Source: Syntrophorhabdaceae bacterium (lineage in GTDB: Bacteria > Desulfobacterota > Syntrophorhabdia > Syntrophorhabdales > Syntrophorhabdaceae). Taken from it: DNA of 6,135 nucleotides. The position numbers and the translations under genes are program-made. Location: assembly GCA_026416315.1 (NCBI GenBank), contig JAOAFK010000195.1, forward strand, positions 1 through 6,135. The letters run 5' to 3'. The notes beneath the pieces were generated by a model, which saw only the letters and a program-made list of their open reading frames with translations, had not been told where the DNA came from and did no database searches. Every line of letters starts with the position of its first letter. Position 1 is the stretch's first letter. This document shows, in pieces, positions 1 to 5,947 of this stretch.

Positions 1-45
1 GGGTATGTGAGAGATGCGGTTACTATAAAGGAAGACAGGTTATAA
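1..45 (+). CDS. rpmF: 50S ribosomal protein L32, C-terminal end (partial)
   Basis: Only the last 14 codons and the TAA stop are present, reading GYVRDAVTIKEDRL. This resembles the tail of L32, where a CGYY-type zinc-ribbon end is followed by a short charged strand with a K/R-x-V-I pattern; here the Gly-Tyr is visible and the preceding Cys would lie outside the window. L32 is a small zinc-binding protein of the large ribosomal subunit. The main support is context: rpmF lies directly upstream of plsX in very many bacteria, and the stop here is 21 bases before the plsX start. The fragment is too short for an independent identification, so the call rests on the weak tail match plus gene order. 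Confidence 0.7.
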   Translation, partial: GYVRDAVTIKEDRL

Positions 46-66
46 AATTAGAAGAAATATAGGCTT

Positions 67-1077
67 ATGGTAAAGATAGCCATAGACTGCATGGGTGGCG
101 ATTATGCCCCTGGTCCCATAGTAAAAGGTGCAGAACTTGCCGTTCATGAAAACATAGCCCATGTGGTTTTATTAGGTGACGAAAAGGCCATAAAATCGTA
201 TCTATCCACATCAAAAGATATAGAAATCGTCCATACAACAGCCGCTGTGGAGATGCACGAATCACCGTCTGTTGCCCTTAGAAAGAAAAAGGACTCATCC
301 ATGAATAAGGCATTCGAGCTCTTAAAGGCCGGTCATGTAGATGGTGTTGTCACAGCAGGCAATTCCGGTGCAGCCATGGCATTTGCCATTTTTACTCTTG
401 GTAGACTCCATTCTGTTGATAGGCCGGCCATAGCAACCCTGCATCCCACAATAGACGAGGGTACATCTGTTTTGATAGATTCAGGTGGTAATGTGGATTG
501 TAAACCCATGCACCTCGTCCAGTTTGCCATTATGGGTGATGCATTTGCAAAATCCGTATTAGGAATAAAAAGGCCACGGGTGGTACTATTAAGCAACGGT
601 GAAGAAGAAACAAAGGGAAATGACCTCACAAGGGAAACAAATATCCTTATGAAATATATGGACATAAACTATATAGGCTATGTTGAAGGTACAGACATTT
701 ACAATGGCAGGGCTGATGTAATCGTAAGCGACGGTTTTGTGGGAAATGTAGCCTTAAAGGTAGCAGAAGGCATAGCAGATTCCCTGAATGCCTTTTTTAA
801 AAAAAGAATAACGGCCTCCATAAAAAACAAGATGGGTTATATGTTTTTAAAAGATGTATTTCAGGAACTTTCAAAGAAAACAGACTATTCTGAATATGGC
901 GGCGCGCCCCTTCTCGGTGTTGACGGAATATGCATCATATGCCATGGAAAATCTAACGAAAAGGCAATAAAGAACGCCATAGCCATGGCGAGAAAATTCG
1001 CAGAAAAGGGGTTAAACCAGTCCATAAAAGAGACGATCTCTGGTTATCAATCAATAAACAGGGAAAAGGAGAAGTAA
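67..1077 (+). CDS. plsX: Phosphate acyltransferase PlsX
   Basis: PlsX is a peripheral membrane enzyme that converts acyl-ACP and phosphate to acyl-phosphate, the acyl donor used by PlsY to begin phospholipid synthesis. The 336-residue product has the usual family length and all conserved blocks: the N-terminal IAIDCMGGDYAP (residues 4-15), VTAGNSGA (95-102), SNGEEETKGN (176-185), SDGFVGN (221-227), YGGAPLLGVDG (277-287) and HGKSN (293-297). Residue 8 is Cys where many homologues have Ala, which is a minor variation. The ATG at 67 places the first strand (MVKIAIDCMGGD) where the family normally begins. The upstream Shine-Dalgarno is weak: only AGAAG at 50-54 and ATAGG at 59-63 are seen, which suggests reliance on translation of the preceding gene. 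It is the first complete gene of the lipid cluster and is separated from the next gene by one base. Confidence 0.97.
   Translation: MVKIAIDCMGGDYAPGPIVKGAELAVHENIAHVVLLGDEKAIKSYLSTSKDIEIVHTTAAVEMHESPSVALRKKKDSSMNKAFELLKAGHVDGVVTAGNSGAAMAFAIFTLGRLHSVDRPAIATLHPTIDEGTSVLIDSGGNVDCKPMHLVQFAIMGDAFAKSVLGIKRPRVVLLSNGEEETKGNDLTRETNILMKYMDINYIGYVEGTDIYNGRADVIVSDGFVGNVALKVAEGIADSLNAFFKKRITASIKNKMGYMFLKDVFQELSKKTDYSEYGGAPLLGVDGICIICHGKSNEKAIKNAIAMARKFAEKGLNQSIKETISGYQSINREKEK
1066..1074 (+). promoter_or_regulatory. Ribosome binding site of the acyl-CoA dehydrogenase gene, inside plsX
   Basis: AAGGAGAAG lies within the last codons of plsX, with GGAG ending seven bases before the ATG at 1079. The site is therefore read through by ribosomes finishing plsX, which favours coupled translation of the two genes and supports the ATG at 1079 as the start. 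Confidence 0.7.
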
Positions 1078-1078
1078 A

Positions 1079-2239
1079 ATGGACTACTTTTTCACAGAGG
1101 AACAAAAACAGATCCAACAGATAGCAAGAAGGATTGCTGAAGAGAAGATAGTGCCCGTGAGGGCTGAATTAGATGAAAAGGAAGAGTTTCCCTGGGAGAT
1201 AATGAAGGTATGTGCAGAGACGGGGCTATTTGGAGTAAGCATTTCAGAAGAATACGGTGGTATGGGAGGTGGCTCTCTTGAAAACTGTATTGTCGTGGAA
1301 GAGCTAAGCCGTGCCTGTCTCGGCGTATCTGTAAGTTACGCAGCAAGTCTCCTTGGTGCATACCCCATAATACTTGGCGGCTCAGAGGAACAAAAGAAAA
1401 AATATTTACCACAGATTGCGCGAGGAGAAAGACTTGCAGCCTTTGCCTTAACCGAACCCAATGCAGGCAGTGATGCCCAGGCCATAAGAACAGAGGCAAA
1501 AAAGGTGGGAGACGAATACATTTTAAATGGCACAAAACAATGGATCACCAACGGCGGTGAGGCAGAAATTTATACTGTCATCGCCATGACAGATAAAACA
1601 AAAGGCGGTAGAGGTGCTACAGCCTTTATTGTGGAGAAAGGCCAGGACGGCTTTTTCTTCGGAAAAAAGGAGAAAAAATTGGGTATAAGGGCATCTGCCA
1701 CAAGGGAGCTCATATTTCAAGATTGCAAGGTTCCAAAAGAAAATGTTATAGGTAGAGAAGGTATGGGTTTTATACTTGCCATGAGGACCTTTGACAGAAC
1801 AAGACCTGGTATAGGTGCCCAAGCAGTAGGTGTAGCTCAAGGGGCCCTTGATGCTGCGGTGCAGTATGCAAGAGAGCGGGAACAGTTTGGAAAAAAGATT
1901 ATCACCTTTCAGGCTGTTCAACACATGCTTGCAGATATGGCTACCTACATTGAAGCTGCCCGTGCCCTTGTATATGCCGTGGCAAGATACATTGATAGCA
2001 ACCCAAAAGATACCTCAAAGGTCTCTGCCATGAGCAAGGTTTTTCCCAGCGACATGGCAATGAAGGTGACAGTGGATGCCATTCAGATATTCGGAGGTTA
2101 TGGGTACATGAAAGAATATCCCGTTGAGAAGATGATGAGGGATGCAAAAATCCTCCAGATATATGAAGGTACAAATCAGATTCAAAGAAACGTCATTGCC
2201 ATGGAACTGATAAAAGAATCAATCTCAAGGAAAAAATAA
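1079..2239 (+). CDS. Acyl-CoA dehydrogenase family flavoprotein in the fabH position
   Basis: This is a full-length 386-residue member of the FAD-dependent acyl-CoA dehydrogenase superfamily (SCAD/MCAD-like). These cytosolic enzymes oxidise acyl-CoA to trans-2-enoyl-CoA, usually with electron-transfer flavoprotein as acceptor; some relatives in anaerobes work as enoyl-CoA reductases. The fold is complete: an N-terminal helical domain, the middle beta domain with AFALTEPNAGSD (121-132), WITNG (155-159) and KLGIRASATREL (200-211), and the C-terminal helical domain with FDRTRPGIGAQA (238-249), REQFG (267-271), QIFGGYGY (336-343) and IYEGTNQIQR (361-370). Glu363 in that last motif matches the catalytic base of MCAD and SCAD, so the enzyme looks active. 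It starts one base after plsX and ends 18 bases before fabD, the slot usually held by fabH. No etfA or etfB is in the window. Substrate, direction of reaction and whether it accepts acyl-ACP cannot be read from sequence. Confidence 0.93.
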   Translation: MDYFFTEEQKQIQQIARRIAEEKIVPVRAELDEKEEFPWEIMKVCAETGLFGVSISEEYGGMGGGSLENCIVVEELSRACLGVSVSYAASLLGAYPIILGGSEEQKKKYLPQIARGERLAAFALTEPNAGSDAQAIRTEAKKVGDEYILNGTKQWITNGGEAEIYTVIAMTDKTKGGRGATAFIVEKGQDGFFFGKKEKKLGIRASATRELIFQDCKVPKENVIGREGMGFILAMRTFDRTRPGIGAQAVGVAQGALDAAVQYAREREQFGKKIITFQAVQHMLADMATYIEAARALVYAVARYIDSNPKDTSKVSAMSKVFPSDMAMKVTVDAIQIFGGYGYMKEYPVEKMMRDAKILQIYEGTNQIQRNVIAMELIKESISRKK

Positions 2240-2248
2240 TCAATTCAA

Positions 2249-2254
2249 GAGGTG
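2249..2254 (+). promoter_or_regulatory. Ribosome binding site deciding the fabD start
   Basis: GAGGTG lies just upstream of the ATG at 2258. A longer reading frame opens with GTG at 2252, but that codon is part of this Shine-Dalgarno sequence. The ATG at 2258 gives MKKIAVVFPGQG, the usual FabD beginning, so the start is placed there. Confidence 0.75.
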
Positions 2255-2257
2255 GAT

Positions 2258-3196
2258 ATGAAAAAGATTGCCGTTGTTTTTCCAGGACAGGGTTCACAGA
2301 AAGTGGGGATGGGAAAAAGGCTCTATGAAAATTTTGATTATGTAAAATCTTTATATAAAAAAGCGGATGAGGTGTTAGGTTTTTCCATCACTGAACTCTG
2401 TTTTAATGGTCCTGAAGAACAGTTAAGACAGACCTTTAACACACAACCAGCACTCCTTCTTACAAGTTATGCCATATGGTCTGTTTTAAAGGAAAAGGTG
2501 GACATTAAACCTTCATTTGTAGCAGGTCACAGCCTCGGTGAATGGACAGCCCTTCTGGTGAGCGGATTCTTTAAATTTGAAGACGCCCTTATGCTTACAA
2601 GAAAAAGAGGGCTTTTTATGGAAGAGGCATGCCCTAAAGGAAAAGGTGGTATGGTGGCATTGATAGGTCCTGACATGGAAAAGGTAATGCCTGTTCTTAA
2701 AGAAATCTCCCACGATGATTATGTCTGTGTGCCTGCAAATTTGAATTCCCAGGACCAGGTAGTGCTATCTGGGGATGTCCAGGCACTAAAAGAGGCGGTG
2801 GATAAACTAAAGGGCATAGGTTATAAAAAGGCTGTATTTTTAAATGTTTCTGGGCCATTTCACAGCCCTCTTATGAAAGCTGCAGCAGAAAGATTAAAGG
2901 ATGAATTAGAGAAAATCCCTGAAGGAGAATTAAATATTCCTGTTGTGTCAAATGTGGATGCAGAGCCCACATATGAGAAAGAAAAGGTAAAGGATAAACT
3001 TTACAGACAGATGTTTTTCCCTGTCCTCTGGGAGGATTCAGTAAAGAGGATCGTAAAGGAAGGGGTAGATGTCTTTTTCGAGGTGGGACCACAAAAGGTC
3101 CTGACAAATCTCATAAAAAGGATAGCCCCTGATATAACCTGTATAAGCATTGAAGAATTAGAGGACATAGAAACTGCAAGAGGGATTATAGCATGA
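2258..3196 (+). CDS. fabD: Malonyl-CoA:ACP transacylase
   Basis: FabD transfers the malonyl group from malonyl-CoA to the phosphopantetheine arm of ACP, supplying the extender unit for FAS II in the cytosol. The product is 312 residues from the ATG at 2258, close to the usual length. It shows PGQGSQ (9-14), NTQPALL (61-67), the nucleophile elbow GHSLGEW (90-96) with Ser92, RG (116-117) with the Arg that binds the malonyl carboxylate, GPFHSP (198-203) with catalytic His201, and Gln250. The Ser92, His201 and Gln250 numbers coincide with those of the E. coli enzyme. The elbow has Trp96 where most homologues have Tyr, a mild substitution outside the catalytic pair. The stop codon overlaps the fabG start as ATGA, a classic arrangement for translational coupling. 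Confidence 0.97.
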   Translation: MKKIAVVFPGQGSQKVGMGKRLYENFDYVKSLYKKADEVLGFSITELCFNGPEEQLRQTFNTQPALLLTSYAIWSVLKEKVDIKPSFVAGHSLGEWTALLVSGFFKFEDALMLTRKRGLFMEEACPKGKGGMVALIGPDMEKVMPVLKEISHDDYVCVPANLNSQDQVVLSGDVQALKEAVDKLKGIGYKKAVFLNVSGPFHSPLMKAAAERLKDELEKIPEGELNIPVVSNVDAEPTYEKEKVKDKLYRQMFFPVLWEDSVKRIVKEGVDVFFEVGPQKVLTNLIKRIAPDITCISIEELEDIETARGIIA

Positions 3197-3918
3197 AGGA
3201 TGCCGTAACTATCGTAACAGGTGGCTCAATGGGAATTGGTCAGGCAATTGCCGAATTTCTTGCAGAGAAAGGCGGAAACATCGCCATATTCGATATAATA
3301 GAGGGTAACCATGTGGTAGAAAAGATCAAAGAGAAGGGTGTAGATGCAAGATTCTATAATGTGGATGTGTCTGATTATAAAATGGTTGAAGGGGCCATTG
3401 ATGATGTGGTAAAGACCTTTGGAAGACTCAATAATCTTGTGAACAATGCAGGTATAACGGTTGATAAGCTTTTGTTGAGAATGAAGGAAGATGATTGGGA
3501 CAGGGTTATTAAGGTTAACCTGAAAAGTGTGTTTAACTGCACAAGGGCTGCCATAAGACATATGTTGAAAACAGGTGGTTGCATTGTAAATATATCTTCC
3601 ATTGCAGGGGTTATGGGTAATGCCGGTCAGGCAAATTATGCGGCAAGCAAGGCAGGAATCATTGGTTTTACAAAGAGTATTGCAAGGGAATACGGAGAAA
3701 GAGGGATAAGGGCAAATGCAATAGCACCTGGATTTATAAAAACCCGTATGACAGATACCCTTGATGAAAAGACAAAGGAAGAAATGTTAAGGGCAATCCC
3801 CTTAAAAAGATTTGGTGAACCAAAAGATGTTGCCCATGTTGTATATTTTTTACTTTCAGAATACGGTAGTTACATTACAGGGGAGGTGATAAATGTAAAC
3901 GGCGGTCTATATATGTAG
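3193..3918 (+). CDS. fabG: 3-oxoacyl-ACP reductase FabG, predicted NADH-type
   Basis: FabG reduces beta-ketoacyl-ACP to 3-hydroxyacyl-ACP, the first reduction in each elongation cycle. This 241-residue short-chain dehydrogenase has the glycine-rich loop TGGSMGIG (9-16), NNAG (84-87), and the catalytic set Asn109, Ser136, Tyr149 and Lys153 (YAASK). It ends in VNGGLYM, the tail typical of true FabG rather than of a generic family member. Two positions that bind the NADPH phosphate in E. coli FabG, Arg15 and Thr37, are Met13 and Ile35 here, and an Asp (Asp34) sits at the end of beta-strand 2, the residue that marks NAD(H) preference in this superfamily. The loop at 125-130 is one residue shorter than in E. 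coli and lacks the Arg129 that helps dock ACP; the second docking arginine is kept as Arg170. The gene overlaps fabD by four bases. Confidence 0.95.
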   Translation: MKDAVTIVTGGSMGIGQAIAEFLAEKGGNIAIFDIIEGNHVVEKIKEKGVDARFYNVDVSDYKMVEGAIDDVVKTFGRLNNLVNNAGITVDKLLLRMKEDDWDRVIKVNLKSVFNCTRAAIRHMLKTGGCIVNISSIAGVMGNAGQANYAASKAGIIGFTKSIAREYGERGIRANAIAPGFIKTRMTDTLDEKTKEEMLRAIPLKRFGEPKDVAHVVYFLLSEYGSYITGEVINVNGGLYM

Positions 3919-3933
3919 AACCTATTAATTTAA

Positions 3934-3963
3934 TTGAACTCAACAGCAGTAGTTGCATATCAT
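3934..3963 (+). promoter_or_regulatory. Candidate sigma70-type promoter for acpP
   Basis: In the 68-base gap before acpP, TTGAAC (3934-3939) is followed after 18 bases by TATCAT (3958-3963). These match the -35 consensus at four of six positions and the -10 consensus at five of six. Transcription would begin near 3970, just upstream of the acpP Shine-Dalgarno, giving a very short leader. A separate promoter would suit the high ACP demand, but AT-rich gaps produce such matches by chance, so this is tentative. Confidence 0.35.
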
Positions 3964-3974
3964 AAAAAAAATTC

Positions 3975-3981
3975 AGGAGGT
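3975..3981 (+). promoter_or_regulatory. Strong ribosome binding site of acpP
   Basis: AGGAGGT is a full-length match to the anti-Shine-Dalgarno sequence, five bases before the ATG at 3987. It is the strongest such site in the window and fits ACP being one of the most abundant proteins of the cell. Confidence 0.85.
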
Positions 3982-3986
3982 TAAAA

Positions 3987-4226
3987 ATGACAGTTGCAGA
4001 AAAAATTAAAGAACTAATAGTAAAACAGCTTGAAATCAAGGAATCAGAGGTTGTACCAGAGGCAAAATTCATAGACGATTTAGGTGCAGATTCATTGGAT
4101 ATTGTAGAGCTCATTATGGCTCTCGAAGACGAATACGGTATCGAAATTCCTGATGAAGATGCAGAAAAGATGGAGACCGTAGGCGATGCAATAAGATATA
4201 TTGAAGAACGTTTAGCAAACAAATAA
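3987..4226 (+). CDS. acpP: Acyl carrier protein
   Basis: AcpP carries the growing acyl chain as a thioester on a phosphopantetheine arm and is the shared substrate of FabD, FabG, FabF and PlsX encoded around it. The product is 79 residues, strongly acidic, with the four-helix ACP pattern. The attachment motif GADSLDIVEL (33-42) holds Ser36, the serine modified by holo-ACP synthase. The following acidic helix II (DIVELIMALEDEYG, 38-51) is the face recognised by partner enzymes. The conserved IEIPDEDAEK (52-61) and the TVGDAIRYIEE helix (64-74) complete the fold. It has its own strong Shine-Dalgarno and is preceded by the only sizeable intergenic gap in the cluster, so it may be expressed more highly than its neighbours. 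The position between fabG and fabF identifies it as the ACP of primary fatty acid synthesis. Confidence 0.97.
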   Translation: MTVAEKIKELIVKQLEIKESEVVPEAKFIDDLGADSLDIVELIMALEDEYGIEIPDEDAEKMETVGDAIRYIEERLANK

Positions 4227-4229
4227 ATT

Positions 4230-4236
4230 AAGGGGT
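4230..4236 (+). promoter_or_regulatory. Ribosome binding site for the TTG start of fabF
   Basis: AAGGGGT lies eight bases upstream of a TTG at 4244 (counted from the last G). No ATG or GTG start is available between the in-frame stop TAA at 4229-4231 and the TTG, and translation from TTG gives the standard FabF N-terminus, so the TTG start is well supported. Confidence 0.7.
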
Positions 4237-4243
4237 AGGCAAA

Positions 4244-5485
4244 TTGAAAAGAAGGGTCGTAATAACAGGAGTTGGGCTTGTAACGCCTTGTGGTATAGGC
4301 ATTGATAATGTTTGGCAGGACATACTCAACGGAAAATCTGGCATTTCACATATAACGAGATTTGATACAACAAACTTTGAGACAAAGATTGCTGGAGAGG
4401 TAAAAAACTTTAATCCAGAAGACTACATCCCACCGAAAGAAATAAGAAGGATGGACCTTTTCATTCAGTATAGCCTTGCCGCCACAAAAATAGCCATGGA
4501 AGATGCAGGTCTCGATATGAGAAAGGAAGACAGTGAAAGGGTTGGCGTAGTTGTGGGAACAGGCCTCGGTGGTTTACCAACCCTTGAGAAATACCATAGC
4601 ATCTTACTTGAAAGGGGACCTGGCAGGATCAGCCCCTTTTTCATACCCATGCTCATTGCAAACCTTGCTCCTGGCCACATTGCCATGCAGCATGGTATAA
4701 AAGGGCCAAACCTCTGCATTGTAACGGCCTGCGCAACAGGTGCCCATTCCATAGGCGATGCCTTCAGGATCATCCAATACGGAGATGCGGATGTGGTGGT
4801 AGCAGGTGGGACAGAGGCAAACCTCACACCCCTTACAATCGGTGGTTTCAATGCCATGAAGGCCTTATCAAGAAGGAATGATGAACCTGAAAAGGCTTCA
4901 AGACCTTTTGATAAAGATAGGGATGGCTTTGTCGTGGCAGAAGGTTCAGGTATTGTGATTATGGAAGAACTCGAGCATGCAAAGGCAAGGGGCGCAAAGA
5001 TCTATGCAGAGATAGTAGGCTATGGATATAACGGTGATGCCTACCACATCACAGCACCGTGTCCTGATGGGGATGGATTTATAAGATGTATGAGGATGGC
5101 CATCAAAGATGCACAGATTTCACCAGATGAAGTGGATTACATAAATGCCCATGGAACATCCACTGATCTAAATGACCAGATAGAAACCTTGGCCATTAAA
5201 AAAGTTTTCGGTGAGAGGGCTTACAAGATCCCTGTTAGCTCTACAAAATCCATGACAGGACATCTCCTTGGTGCTGCTGGTGCAATTGAGGCAATATTTA
5301 CCGTATTATCCATAAGAGATCAGATATGTCCTCCCACCATCAATTATACAACCCCTGACCCTGATTGTGACCTTGATTATGTCCCGAATATGGCAAGGAA
5401 GCACAAGATAGATGTTGCATTATCAAACTCCTTTGGCTTTGGTGGGACAAATTGCACACTTATTTTCAAGAGGTATACGCCTTGA
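4244..5485 (+). CDS. fabF: 3-oxoacyl-ACP synthase II (KAS II)
   Basis: FabF condenses acyl-ACP with malonyl-ACP, extending the chain by two carbons with release of carbon dioxide. The product is 413 residues, the normal length, and starts with KRRVVITGVGLVTPCG, the typical thiolase-fold beginning of the family. The catalytic triad is intact: Cys163 in TACATG (161-166), His303 in NAHGTSTDLND (301-311) and His340 in KSMTGHLLGAAGA (335-347). Lys335 and the flexible GFGGTN loop (398-403) near the C terminus are also present. Residue 108 in GTGLGG is Leu where E. coli FabF has Ile108, a residue lining the acyl pocket. The start is TTG, fixed by an upstream stop and by a Shine-Dalgarno. Its end overlaps rpiB by four bases (TTGA). 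As the only condensing enzyme in the window, it would need a separate source of the acyl-ACP primer. Confidence 0.97.
   Translation: MKRRVVITGVGLVTPCGIGIDNVWQDILNGKSGISHITRFDTTNFETKIAGEVKNFNPEDYIPPKEIRRMDLFIQYSLAATKIAMEDAGLDMRKEDSERVGVVVGTGLGGLPTLEKYHSILLERGPGRISPFFIPMLIANLAPGHIAMQHGIKGPNLCIVTACATGAHSIGDAFRIIQYGDADVVVAGGTEANLTPLTIGGFNAMKALSRRNDEPEKASRPFDKDRDGFVVAEGSGIVIMEELEHAKARGAKIYAEIVGYGYNGDAYHITAPCPDGDGFIRCMRMAIKDAQISPDEVDYINAHGTSTDLNDQIETLAIKKVFGERAYKIPVSSTKSMTGHLLGAAGAIEAIFTVLSIRDQICPPTINYTTPDPDCDLDYVPNMARKHKIDVALSNSFGFGGTNCTLIFKRYTP
5468..5474 (+). promoter_or_regulatory. Ribosome binding site of rpiB inside fabF
   Basis: AAGAGGT lies in the last codons of fabF, seven bases before the TTG at 5482. 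It selects that TTG over an upstream in-frame TTG at 5452, which would add ten residues unlike any RpiB N-terminus. Confidence 0.65.
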
Positions 5486-5934
5486 AAAAGATAGCCTTAG
5501 GTTCTGACCATGCAGGATATGAACTGAAAGAACATATAAAAGATGTGCTTTATGAGGCAGGTTACGATGTTTTAGATTTCGGTACCGATAGTGAAGCCTC
5601 TGTTGATTATCCATATTTCGGTTTTGAGGTTGCAAAGACCGTATCAGATGGAAAGACAGATGCGGGAATTTTATTCTGCGGTACTGGTATTGGCATGACC
5701 ATTGTGGCAAATAAGGTAAAAGGGATAAGGGCAGCCCTTGTAAACGACTTATATACTGCCATACAGAGTAGGAGACATAACGATGCAAACATCCTTGTCC
5801 TGGGCGGCAGAGTTTTGGGAAAGGGTCTTGCCGAAGAGATAGTAAAGACATGGCTTGCAACCCCTTTTGATGGAGGAAGGCACGAAAAGAGAATAGAAAA
5901 AATAACAGAATGGGAAAAAGAGCATTTCATGTAA
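5482..5934 (+). CDS. rpiB: Ribose 5-phosphate isomerase B
   Basis: RpiB interconverts ribose 5-phosphate and ribulose 5-phosphate in the non-oxidative pentose phosphate pathway. The 150-residue product matches the family length. It begins KKIALGSDHAGYELK, with Asp9 and His10 of the substrate site. Further conserved points are DYP (42-44), the anion-binding loop CGTGIG (66-71) with the catalytic base Cys66 and Thr68, His99 with NDAN (100-103), GGR (108-110), and phosphate-binding Arg133 and Arg137. The start is a TTG that overlaps the fabF stop as TTGA, so translation is probably coupled. LacA/LacB galactose 6-phosphate isomerase subunits belong to the same family, but the conserved Cys66/His99 set and the housekeeping location favour RpiB. 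A link to fatty acid synthesis is not expected; the position next to glyA probably reflects a growth-related transcription unit. Confidence 0.95.
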   Translation: MKKIALGSDHAGYELKEHIKDVLYEAGYDVLDFGTDSEASVDYPYFGFEVAKTVSDGKTDAGILFCGTGIGMTIVANKVKGIRAALVNDLYTAIQSRRHNDANILVLGGRVLGKGLAEEIVKTWLATPFDGGRHEKRIEKITEWEKEHFM

Positions 5935-5947
5935 AGGTGAATTAAAA

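Noticed and set aside
333..665. Minus-strand frame of 110 codons opposite plsX
   Set aside because: It has no recognisable domain and no ribosome binding site of note, and it lies wholly inside a plsX frame with every family motif intact.
899..908. GC-rich palindrome GGCGCGCC in plsX
   Set aside because: It encodes part of the conserved YGGAPL motif of PlsX, so coding constraint explains it.
1523..1924. Minus-strand frame of 133 codons, with a second minus-strand frame at 1092-1535
   Set aside because: Both are antisense to the conserved acyl-CoA dehydrogenase gene; the translations are rich in Cys, His and Ser without motif structure, as expected of shadow frames.
2252..2257. GTG start for fabD two codons upstream
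   Set aside because: The GTG is part of the Shine-Dalgarno sequence for the ATG at 2258, which gives the family-standard N-terminus.
3226..3561. Minus-strand frame of 111 codons opposite fabG
   Set aside because: It overlaps the cofactor-binding half of fabG and shows no protein family features.
3919..3986. Terminator or regulator operator between fabG and acpP
   Set aside because: There is no GC-rich stem followed by a T-run, and no sequence resembling the FapR operator; the only inverted pair is four bases long.
4465..4857. Minus-strand frame of 130 codons opposite fabF
   Set aside because: It lies inside fabF with no motif or initiation signal, consistent with antisense of a conserved gene.
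5452..5481. Ten-residue N-terminal extension of rpiB from an upstream TTG
   Set aside because: The extension lies entirely in fabF, places the known RpiB start internally, and ignores the well-spaced AAGAGGT before the TTG at 5482.
5423..5860. Minus-strand frame of 145 codons spanning the fabF-rpiB junction
   Set aside because: It would be antisense to two well-identified genes, and its composition (many His, Leu, Arg, Pro) is that of a shadow frame.
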